A DNA stretch of 13,551 nt from 2-01-FULL-39-10-A sp964565795 (GTDB taxonomy: Bacteria > Patescibacteriota > Microgenomatia > Levybacterales > UBA12049): contig CAZMGC010000025.1 in the NCBI GenBank assembly GCA_964565795.1, positions 1-13,551 of the forward strand, read 5' to 3'. The notes under the pieces were generated by a model. That model was not told the origin of the DNA. It saw only the letters and a program-made list of their open reading frames with translations, and made no database searches. Numbering within the stretch: position 1 is the stretch's first letter; every line of letters starts with the position of its first letter. The position numbers and the translations under genes were made by a program. Positions 6,834-13,117 of the stretch are shown piece after piece.

Positions 6834-6876
6834 TATTAGCCTCGCAAGGCCAGGCCTTGTGTGCGTAGACTAATAT
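6833..6876. terminator. Palindromic hairpin region between convergent genes, possible bidirectional terminator
   Basis: Between the stop of the cohesin/PKD gene and the stop of lepA, CAAGGCC-A-GGCCTTG (6845-6859) is a perfect inverted repeat. It is nested inside a second one, ATATTAG (6833-6839) with CTAATAT (6870-6876). On the plus strand the T-rich stretch (TTATTTTT, 6881-6888) comes only after the outer stem. The position between convergent genes suggests a shared terminator. The distance from the GC-rich stem to the T-run is longer than ideal. Confidence 0.5.
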
Positions 6877-6880
6877 AGGA

Positions 6881-8614
6881 TTATTTTTCGATTAGAGAAA
6901 AGAGGACTTCTTGAGGTAAATCTACTTTTGTTGTTTCAGTCATTCTTTCTTTTCCTCTTTTCTGCGCCTCTAGAAGTTTTTTCTTTCGTGTAACGTCCCC
7001 TCCACCAACTACCTTAGATCCATGCATCAAAACATCTTTTCTGTAAGGCGGAATTTCTTCACGAGCAATAATAGTGCCATTAATTACAGCTTGAATTATT
7101 TGACGAATCTGCGCCCTAGGTAACTTTTCTTTTAGCATCGCAGCCTTTTCGCGAGCTATATAAGGCGCTTCATCTTTATATGCATATTCAGAAAGAACAT
7201 CGATCGGCAAATCATTAATTTTTATTTCTATGTTTACTAAATCTGCTGGTCTATAGTCGATTATTTCATAGTCAATACTTGCAAACCCTGCTGTTGCTGA
7301 TTTTAATTCTCCAGAAAGTCCACGAATTAACATAGAATAAGGCATTTCATATTTTAAGATTGCGCTGTTTTGAAAATATGATAAATCAATTAAAGTTCCT
7401 TTTCTTTTCTGACAAACAGTAATCACACTTCCTACAAGATGTGAGGGGACAAAAATAGTTAACGCCATATAAGGCTCACGCATGTTTTCTCCTTCTTTTT
7501 CGTATAGCACCTGAGGAGAAGTTAAAAATAAATCCACATTTTCTTCATTCTTCAATCTTTCTCGAACAATATCGGCATGAAGAAGCCCTAAAAATCCTAC
7601 ACGAAAACCGTTCCCTAAAAATGAAGAATATTCTGTGGCAATAGTTATTGAGGTATCATTAAGCGCATATTTATTTAACCCCTCCTTCAAGTTAACCAAC
7701 TCATCTGTTGTCTTTGGATATACGCCAAAGAAAACCATTGGCTTTGGTTTTTTATATCCAGGAAGTGGATCAATATTTTTTCCAGTTAAAAATACAGTGT
7801 CTCCAACTTGCGTTTCATGAATATCTTTAATTCCAGTTACTATATATCCAATATCACCTGTAGATAGCTTTTTTTGCGAAGTCATGTTTGGTAAAAAATA
7901 TCCTATTTCCCCTGCTCCTGTCGATTTCCCACTTTGAAAAAATGTAATTTTTTCAGCATGATTAAGCTCCCCATCCATTATTCGAACATAAATTACTACA
8001 CCCCTATGCTCGTCATAATATGCATCAAAAATTAGAGCTCTTAAAGATTTATCCTGTTCGATATCTGGTGCAGGAATTTTTTCGATAATTCTTCTTAAAA
8101 GTTGGTCTACATTTTTGCCAGTTTTTGCTGAGATATAAATAACCTCGTTAGGATTTATTCCAAAAATCTCTTCAAGTTCTTTTACTACTGCTTCTGTTCT
8201 TGCACTTTCCAAATCAATTTTATTTAAAACGGGAATTATACTTAACCCTTCTTTCTGTGCTGCAAAAAAATGTGCTACAGTTTGGGCCTGGACACCCTGT
8301 GTCGCATCAACTAACAATATGGCTCCTTCACATGCCGCTAACGTGCGACTCACTTCATACGAAAAATCTACATGACCGGGAGTATCTATCAAGTTTAAAA
8401 TATAGTCATTACCGTCAAGATTATAATTCATCCTAACCGGAGCTAATTTAATAGTTATTCCTCTCGCCTTTTCAATCGGATTCGTATCTAGGTACTGCTC
8501 TCCGATTTTATTTAAAGTCATTGTCTTGGTTAATTCTAAAAATCTATCTGCAAGAGTTGATTTTCCGTGATCGACGTGTGCAATAATGGCGAAATTTCTA
8601 ATATTTGAATTCAT
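6881..8614 (-). CDS. lepA: Elongation factor 4 (LepA), ribosome-associated GTPase
   Basis: Translational GTPase that acts on the ribosome (back-translocation and/or initiation and assembly roles are proposed for the family). From the ATG at 8614 it is 577 residues. It contains G1 AHVDHGKST at 12-20, switch I RGITIK at 52-57, G3 DTPGH at 78-82 with the catalytic His82, and G4 NKID at 132-135. EF-G-like domains follow, then the LepA-specific C-terminal domain (LPRAQIRQIIQAVINGTIIA, RKKKLLEAQKRGKERM, DLPQE). The usual KDVxAKCYGGD segment is replaced by a longer KDVLMHGSKVVGGGD at 526-540. A TTG at 8623 could extend the N-terminus by three residues, but it lies inside the predicted -10 element, and the family normally starts close to IRNF. 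It follows murJ on the same strand after 37 bases and has its own promoter. Confidence 0.96.
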   Translation of the reverse strand: MNSNIRNFAIIAHVDHGKSTLADRFLELTKTMTLNKIGEQYLDTNPIEKARGITIKLAPVRMNYNLDGNDYILNLIDTPGHVDFSYEVSRTLAACEGAILLVDATQGVQAQTVAHFFAAQKEGLSIIPVLNKIDLESARTEAVVKELEEIFGINPNEVIYISAKTGKNVDQLLRRIIEKIPAPDIEQDKSLRALIFDAYYDEHRGVVIYVRIMDGELNHAEKITFFQSGKSTGAGEIGYFLPNMTSQKKLSTGDIGYIVTGIKDIHETQVGDTVFLTGKNIDPLPGYKKPKPMVFFGVYPKTTDELVNLKEGLNKYALNDTSITIATEYSSFLGNGFRVGFLGLLHADIVRERLKNEENVDLFLTSPQVLYEKEGENMREPYMALTIFVPSHLVGSVITVCQKRKGTLIDLSYFQNSAILKYEMPYSMLIRGLSGELKSATAGFASIDYEIIDYRPADLVNIEIKINDLPIDVLSEYAYKDEAPYIAREKAAMLKEKLPRAQIRQIIQAVINGTIIAREEIPPYRKDVLMHGSKVVGGGDVTRKKKLLEAQKRGKERMTETTKVDLPQEVLFSLIEK

Positions 8615-8622
8615 AAGCTGCA

Positions 8623-8651
8623 AGTATAATTCGGCAGAAAAATAAAAGCAA
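8623..8651 (-). promoter_or_regulatory. Candidate promoter of lepA
   Basis: On the minus strand TTGCTT (8651-8646) and TATACT (8628-8623) are separated by 17 bases. The -10 ends 8 bases before the ATG at 8614, so the leader would be two or three bases with no Shine-Dalgarno. This also argues against the upstream TTG as the start of lepA. Confidence 0.5.
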
Positions 8652-10364
8652 TTATTGACTAGCCTTTACATCAATAATTTTTTCACTTTTATCTATAATT
8701 TCCTTATATCCACTAAGTCGCCTAAACATATATAAAAATGTTTCCGCTTCTTTTACATTTAAAAGCCATGTCAAGAAAAGATAAATTGAGAGTCCTGCAA
8801 TACTAGAAATGCCTGTTAGCATTATTAAATTAATTGTTTTTGTGGTATCAAAAACCAACTGATCTAAAAGCTTTATAGGAATATAAAGAGCAAAACCCAT
8901 AAATAAACTCGCTAAAAATATTTTCAATTGTGGGGCCCAAAAATCTCTTAGATTAAATATTTTAATTCTCCTATTTAATATAAATAGTAGTACGGAAAGA
9001 TTTATAAATCCTCCAATAGATGTAGCAAATGCGATTCCTTCAACACCAATCGGAACAACTTTAAATCTCTCAAGTGATTCTGCGACATTTATTAAACTCG
9101 TATTCCAGTAAGCGACAAAAAAGAAACTCAGCAGAAGCATAATTATCGTAGAAAATGCACCGACAATAAGAGGACTTTTCGTATCATGCAATGCATAGAA
9201 AGCTCGAGACACAAGATAAATTAATGCTTGTGCAAAAATTGCGAATGCAAAAAAAGCTAATGTCCTTCCAGTCAAAACTGTTGCTTCCCAGTCAAATCTT
9301 GCAGCTCCAAAAATTAGACGAACAATAGGTATTCTCAAAACAATGAACAGAACTGAAACAGGAAGCACTAAGTAAAGCATTTGATTAAAGCTCGTTAAAA
9401 ATGTCGTTCTAAAAACATCAAGTCTATCTTTTTCTCGCGATAATACAGGAAATGCAGCTTGAGCAATTGACTGACCAAATAAAACGATTGGTGCAAAAGC
9501 CAGAGTTTGAGCAAAATCTAAAATCACATAATTTCTCCCCGCAGATGGAAGAAATGAAATTAGAGAAACCGTAATAATAGTTCCAATCTGAAAAATAAAT
9601 AATGATAACGTCCTAGGCCAGATTAATTTAATTACCTCTTTTACACCCGCCGTTTCCAGAGAAAATGTTGGACGGAAAGAAAAATGTACTTTTCTAATAA
9701 GTGGCACCTGAAAAAGCGCATAAGCTAGGGCTCCAAAAATAACTCCTACAGCAGGAGCATAGATCCCAATTCGGTCTGAAAATAATAAAATTCCAATTAT
9801 TATACCTAAGTTATATAGAGCAGCTGCTATACCTGGAATAAAAAAATGGTTATGAGATTGAAGAATTGCTGAAAAAAATGTTGCTACTAAAAAGAGCATT
9901 TGACCAAAAATAATTATCCTCATAAGATTTGTCATGAGATCCATCTGATGCTGCGGATAACCTGATCCTAAATTAAAAAGCTGAAGAAATATTGGAGCAA
10001 AAATAAATAAAACCAAAGAAACGATACCAAAAAACACAAACCCCATTAGCATTAAGGTTGAAGCCATTTTATTTGCTTCTGATTCTCGACCCCTATGTAG
10101 GAATTCAGCAAAAACTGGAATAAAAGCAGATGAAAGAGCTCCGGCAATAAAGAGCTGAAATAAAAAATCTGGAAGCTTTGAGGAAACTAAATAAACTCCT
10201 AAAGTATCTGATGCTCCAAAAATTCCAGCCAATAATCTCTGTCTAAAAAGTCCTAAGACTTGAGATAAAATGACAGTTGCCATTAAAACTAATGCGGCGG
10301 AAAGAATATTTGTTTGTTTTTTTAGAAGAAGAGAAAGACCTTTTTGAAAAAAACGTAAAGGCAT
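8652..10364 (-). CDS. murJ: MurJ/MviN-family lipid flippase (diverged)
   Basis: Polytopic membrane protein of 570 residues, longer than the 511 of E. coli MurJ, with many hydrophobic helices consistent with the 14-TM MOP-superfamily fold. MurJ flips lipid II across the membrane for wall synthesis. The family signature is clear in the first two helices: VLGLFRQRLLAGIFGA (36-51) and KLP...AGALSSAFIPVF (63-85). Aligned without gaps to my recollection of E. coli MurJ, Arg24 and Lys46 are kept (Arg41, Lys63), but Arg18, Asp25, Asp39, Arg52 and Glu57 are replaced by Gln35, Gln42, Gly56, Phe69 and Ala74. The Arg270 region also appears to have no arginine. The family is sure; lipid II as substrate is less sure. 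The ATG at 10364 lies about 22 bases downstream of the predicted transcription start and has no Shine-Dalgarno. Confidence 0.88.
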   Translation of the reverse strand: MPLRFFQKGLSLLLKKQTNILSAALVLMATVILSQVLGLFRQRLLAGIFGASDTLGVYLVSSKLPDFLFQLFIAGALSSAFIPVFAEFLHRGRESEANKMASTLMLMGFVFFGIVSLVLFIFAPIFLQLFNLGSGYPQHQMDLMTNLMRIIIFGQMLFLVATFFSAILQSHNHFFIPGIAAALYNLGIIIGILLFSDRIGIYAPAVGVIFGALAYALFQVPLIRKVHFSFRPTFSLETAGVKEVIKLIWPRTLSLFIFQIGTIITVSLISFLPSAGRNYVILDFAQTLAFAPIVLFGQSIAQAAFPVLSREKDRLDVFRTTFLTSFNQMLYLVLPVSVLFIVLRIPIVRLIFGAARFDWEATVLTGRTLAFFAFAIFAQALIYLVSRAFYALHDTKSPLIVGAFSTIIMLLLSFFFVAYWNTSLINVAESLERFKVVPIGVEGIAFATSIGGFINLSVLLFILNRRIKIFNLRDFWAPQLKIFLASLFMGFALYIPIKLLDQLVFDTTKTINLIMLTGISSIAGLSIYLFLTWLLNVKEAETFLYMFRRLSGYKEIIDKSEKIIDVKASQ

Positions 10365-10381
10365 AAAAAGAGCAAAATAGC

Positions 10382-10410
10382 TTGCGAATATCAGTATAGC
10401 ATGCTAAAAT
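10382..10410 (+). promoter_or_regulatory. Promoter of rpsT
   Basis: TTGCGA (10382-10387) and TAAAAT (10405-10410) are separated by 17 bases, and TGC precedes the -10 (extended -10). The -10 ends exactly 6 bases before the ATG at 10417, so transcription is expected to begin at or within a base or two of the start codon, giving a leaderless mRNA. Confidence 0.6.
10393..10401 (-). promoter_or_regulatory. Extended -10 promoter of murJ(-lepA)
   Basis: Read on the minus strand, TGC (10401-10399) precedes TATACT (10398-10393), an extended -10. No convincing -35 is present at 17-18 bases. It shares the palindromic core GCATGC (10399-10404) with the divergent rpsT promoter. The -10 ends 28 bases before the murJ ATG. 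Confidence 0.45.
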
Positions 10411-10416
10411 GCGTGC

Positions 10417-10692
10417 ATGCCAGTAACAAAACAAGCAAGAAAAAAGCTGAGACAGGACGCAAAAAGAGAAATAAGAAATAGAGATTTAAAATCTAAATTC
10501 AAAAAAACTCTCAAAAACACTAGGGTAAGTCCTACAGCTAAAAAACTATCAGAAGCCTCAAAGGTGATAGATAAAGCTGCAAAGAAAAACGTTATACATA
10601 AAAATAAAGCTGCTAGACTTAAATCCAGATTGGCAAAATTAGCAGGCTCAAAATCTTCATCAATAGCCTCAAATTCAAAAAAGAAAAAATAG
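10417..10692 (+). CDS. rpsT: 30S ribosomal protein S20
   Basis: Small basic protein that binds 16S rRNA (the 5' domain and helix 44) early in 30S assembly. The 91-residue sequence is very Lys/Arg-rich and matches S20: MPVTKQARKKLRQDAKR at the N-terminus, a helical middle, and the diagnostic VIDKAAKKNVIHKNKAARLK at about 50-69. A Ser/Lys-rich tail ending KKKK follows. The predicted promoter leaves no room for a Shine-Dalgarno, so translation is probably leaderless, which is notable for a ribosomal protein. It is divergent from murJ, and 59 bases separate it from the pilN operon. Confidence 0.95.
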   Translation: MPVTKQARKKLRQDAKREIRNRDLKSKFKKTLKNTRVSPTAKKLSEASKVIDKAAKKNVIHKNKAARLKSRLAKLAGSKSSSIASNSKKKK

Positions 10693-10713
10693 GCACAGAT
10701 AATTCCTGTTTAC

Positions 10714-10742
10714 TTTACAAAATACCTAAAAACCCATAGACT
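10714..10742 (+). promoter_or_regulatory. Candidate promoter of the pilN-pilO operon
   Basis: TTTACA (10714-10719) and TAGACT (10737-10742) are separated by 17 bases; the -10 ends 9 bases before the ATG at 10752. An alternative -10 is TAAAAT (10742-10747), 4 bases before the ATG but without a well-spaced -35. Either choice gives almost no leader and no Shine-Dalgarno. Confidence 0.4.
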
Positions 10743-10751
10743 AAAATTGGC

Positions 10752-11294
10752 ATGCAATCTTCTGCCTCTATAAATTTAATCAAAGGTAAAAGTAATGTTC
10801 TTGATGATATATTAAGATGGGCTCTTTCCGTGGGAAGACTTCTTATAATTCTCACGGAACTAGTTGCTTTCTCAACTTTTATTTACAGATTCACTCTTGA
10901 TAGAACCCTCATAGACCTACATGAAAAAATAAACCAGGAGCAAGCAATCGTTGCTAGCATAAAGGACAGAGAGGCAACATACAGAAATTTGCAAGGCAGA
11001 ATTTCCGATACAGCAAGGCTCACAAAATCAGGAAGCAGAAATGCAGTAATCATAAATGATATTACAAATTCTGCGCCTACAGAAATAACATTCAACTCCA
11101 TTGTTATTGAAAATAATCAAATTTCTATAGATTCTAATGTCCAATCAATATCATCGCTAACAAATTTTTTAAAAATTATGAAAGATTATCCAGAAACAAG
11201 TTCTGTAACAATTGACAGAATCGACAACCAATCACTAGCTTCTTCAATAAATGTACTTATTACCATAAAACTTAAGGAGGTTAACAAATTATGA
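10752..11294 (+). CDS. pilN: PilN-like type IV pilus inner-membrane platform protein
   Basis: A 180-residue bitopic membrane protein. It starts with a short cytoplasmic peptide containing INLI (7-10), comparable to the INLLP peptide by which PilN docks on PilM. One hydrophobic helix spans about 25-45 and includes a Glu at 36. A helical, charged stretch follows (about 50-95, likely coiled coil), then a small alpha/beta domain (about 100-178) typical of PilN/GspL-C-type proteins. In type IV pilus systems PilN and PilO form the periplasmic-side platform linking the cytoplasmic PilM ring to the pilus machine. Family membership is inferred from this layout and from the PilO-like gene directly downstream. 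Its TGA overlaps the pilO ATG. No pilM is in the window. Confidence 0.8.
   Translation: MQSSASINLIKGKSNVLDDILRWALSVGRLLIILTELVAFSTFIYRFTLDRTLIDLHEKINQEQAIVASIKDREATYRNLQGRISDTARLTKSGSRNAVIINDITNSAPTEITFNSIVIENNQISIDSNVQSISSLTNFLKIMKDYPETSSVTIDRIDNQSLASSINVLITIKLKEVNKL
11274..11280 (+). promoter_or_regulatory. Perfect Shine-Dalgarno of pilO inside the end of pilN
   Basis: AAGGAGG lies 10 bases upstream of the pilO ATG at 11291. It is the only full-strength Shine-Dalgarno seen before a gene start in this window, and it supports both the chosen start and an intact anti-Shine-Dalgarno in this organism's 16S rRNA. Confidence 0.8.
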
Positions 11295-11899
11295 AAAAAG
11301 CATTTAAGGGGGTTCGATATGAAAGATACTACAAAGATCTTCTACCCTATTTAAAGAGGCAAAAAAATCAACAATACTTTACAGCAATCCTAACACTAGG
11401 AGCTTCAATCTTTTTTGCGCTTTTCGCAATAAATCCAACAATCTCAACTATCGTAAAACTCAGAAAAGAGGTCAAAGATAGTAAATTCGTAGAATCTAAG
11501 CTTTCCCAAAAAATTAACAGCTTGTCTAGCCTTTCGAGTGAATATATAAAAATTAAGGATGACATTCCTTTTATATTGGATGCAATTCCAGATCAACCAG
11601 AAGCTCCAACCCTAACAGCCCAAATTCAATCATTGGCACAATCATCAAACGTAAAAATTACTGATTTACAGATTTCCTCTGTTGACCTAACAAGCCAAAA
11701 CATAAGCTCAACTAGCTCTTCATTTACATTTACTCTTACAGCAATCTCCAATTACGAAAACTTACAAAAATTCATATCAGATCTTATAGACATGCAAAGA
11801 ATTTTGTCGCTTGAGTCAATTTCAATTATTAAAAATGCTGGAGGAGATCAAGACCTACAGCTTGATCTTAGAGGATCAGCATTTTACAAAAAACAATGA
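11291..11899 (+). CDS. pilO: PilO-like type IV pilus platform protein
   Basis: A 202-residue bitopic membrane protein with a basic cytoplasmic N-terminus of about 27 residues and one hydrophobic helix at about 29-50. A coiled-coil-like stretch follows (about 53-92), then a ferredoxin-like PilO-type domain beginning IPDQPEAPTLTAQIQSLA near residue 97 and running to the end. PilO pairs with PilN in the inner-membrane platform of type IV pili. The PDxP...L...AQSSNVKI pattern is typical of PilO proteins. The start ATG overlaps the pilN stop (ATGA, 11291-11294) and is preceded by a perfect Shine-Dalgarno. The stop overlaps the start of the next gene in the same way. Confidence 0.8.
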   Translation: MKKAFKGVRYERYYKDLLPYLKRQKNQQYFTAILTLGASIFFALFAINPTISTIVKLRKEVKDSKFVESKLSQKINSLSSLSSEYIKIKDDIPFILDAIPDQPEAPTLTAQIQSLAQSSNVKITDLQISSVDLTSQNISSTSSSFTFTLTAISNYENLQKFISDLIDMQRILSLESISIIKNAGGDQDLQLDLRGSAFYKKQ

Positions 11900-12216
11900 A
11901 ACAAAAAGAATTATTAACAATCCTAGTCCCACTGTTCATACTTACTATTTTATGGGTACTATTTAATATTTATCATAATCATGTAACTTCAACCATAAAG
12001 GATCCATTGAATATCCAAATAATTCCAATTGAAGGAAATTTTGACAACGAAACAATCAACAAAATTAAAGACAGACAGAGAATAGATCCGGTATACGCAA
12101 TTCAAAATCAAGCAGACGAAAATCCAACTCCAACCGCTACAATTAGACAGAACTCTAGGCCAGCAAGTAACTCGGCTGAAACGGTAAACCAGGAGCAGAA
12201 TTTATCTAACATATGA
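11896..12216 (+). CDS. Small single-pass membrane protein of unknown function in the pil operon
   Basis: A 106-residue protein that I do not recognise. Residues 6-24 form a hydrophobic helix after MKQKE. A short ordered-looking segment follows (about 33-68, IKDPLNIQIIPIEGNFDNET and on to KIKDRQR), then a polar tail rich in Asn, Gln, Pro, Thr and Ser that is probably disordered. It sits directly after pilO with ATGA overlaps at both ends, so it is cotranslated with the platform proteins. It occupies the place where pilP would be in Gram-negative operons, but it has no lipobox and shows no visible similarity to PilP. A role as an extra platform or assembly component is inferred from position only. 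Confidence 0.7.
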   Translation: MKQKELLTILVPLFILTILWVLFNIYHNHVTSTIKDPLNIQIIPIEGNFDNETINKIKDRQRIDPVYAIQNQADENPTPTATIRQNSRPASNSAETVNQEQNLSNI

Positions 12217-13058
12217 AAAATATTTGGAATAAAAAATTTCCTACTTTAATCGGAATCCTAATTATCACATTTGCTACTTTTATTACCACATATTTAGTTG
12301 GAGGAGAAACAATCTTTAAAATAAAGGCTGGTCCTGGACAAGATCCAAAGAACGTAAAAGCTTCAAATATCTCAGATTCATCATTTACAATCTCCTATAT
12401 AACTGACGACAAAGTCATTGGCACAGTAAATTATGGTCTTGATCCAAACAATCTCGACAGCGTAGCGCTTGACGACAGGGACCAATTGTCACAAAAAATA
12501 AATAGCTACAACTATCACTCCATTTCGTTAAAAAATCTGAACGAAAATACAGTCTATTATTATAGTATTACCTCCGGAGACAAAAAATATTTAAACAAAG
12601 AAAAATATAAAACAAAAACAGGGTCTTTAATAAATAAAGATCCCTCGATGCAAATACCAATAAGCGGAAAGGCTTTGCTTCCTGATGGATCCACTCCTAA
12701 TGAAGGCCTAGTTTATGTCAAAATCAATGACTCTCAAGAAACTGTTTCCCTTATAAAAGAGGATGGAACCTACTTCATAACGCTAAATACTCTTAGAACT
12801 AGCGACAATAATAACTATTATAAAATTTCGCAAAATTCTAAAATAAAAATTGAAATCTTTGCAAGCAGACTATATTCGTCTTTATTAATTACGCCTAACG
12901 AAATTAGTCCAGTTCCATTAATTACTCTTTCCAATAACTACGACTTCCAGGAAGAAGTTACTCCAACGCAATCAAAAAAAGTTAGTAATCCGGGATTCCC
13001 AATTTTCGGTAAAGTTCCTGTAAAATCTAATAAAATAAACAAGACCCCGATAAATTAA
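12213..13058 (+). CDS. Membrane-anchored protein with FN3-like and carboxypeptidase-regulatory-like domains
   Basis: A 281-residue envelope protein. Residues 1-8 are basic and about 11-30 hydrophobic, giving an N-terminal anchor or signal. Residues about 43-135 resemble the FN3-like N-terminal domain of purple acid phosphatases (DPKNVKASNISDSSFTISY, VNYGLDP, then LNENTVYYYSITSGD). No phosphatase domain follows. Residues about 146-245 look like a carboxypeptidase-regulatory-type beta sandwich (ISGKALLPDGSTP, KEDGTYFITL). The tail is Pro/Thr/Ser/Lys-rich. It is the last gene of the pilN-pilO chain, starting inside the stop of the 106-aa gene (ATGA), so it is probably a surface-exposed partner of the pilus machine. 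The function is not established. Confidence 0.75.
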   Translation: MKNIWNKKFPTLIGILIITFATFITTYLVGGETIFKIKAGPGQDPKNVKASNISDSSFTISYITDDKVIGTVNYGLDPNNLDSVALDDRDQLSQKINSYNYHSISLKNLNENTVYYYSITSGDKKYLNKEKYKTKTGSLINKDPSMQIPISGKALLPDGSTPNEGLVYVKINDSQETVSLIKEDGTYFITLNTLRTSDNNNYYKISQNSKIKIEIFASRLYSSLLITPNEISPVPLITLSNNYDFQEEVTPTQSKKVSNPGFPIFGKVPVKSNKINKTPIN

Positions 13059-13073
13059 ATGTATTTGTTAAGT

Positions 13074-13106
13074 TTGACATTGAGTGATAATATATTTCTT
13101 TATAAT
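13074..13106 (+). promoter_or_regulatory. Candidate promoter of the FAD oxidoreductase gene
   Basis: A perfect TATAAT (13101-13106) ends 11 bases before the ATG at 13118. The nearest -35 candidates are TTGACA (13074-13079, spacing 21) and TTGAGT (13080-13085, spacing 15); neither spacing is ideal. The -10 is the better-supported part. No Shine-Dalgarno precedes the ATG. Confidence 0.4.
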
Positions 13107-13117
13107 TAAAAACTAAA

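Noticed and set aside
10243..10434. 63-codon open frame on the minus strand across the murJ start
   Set aside because: It overlaps the conserved first helix of MurJ in another frame, lacks family features and would cross the divergent promoter region.
10693..10725. Terminator after rpsT (ACAG...CTGT followed by T-rich sequence)
   Set aside because: The stem is only about four base pairs with mismatches and the following T-rich sequence is interrupted, so it is too weak to call.
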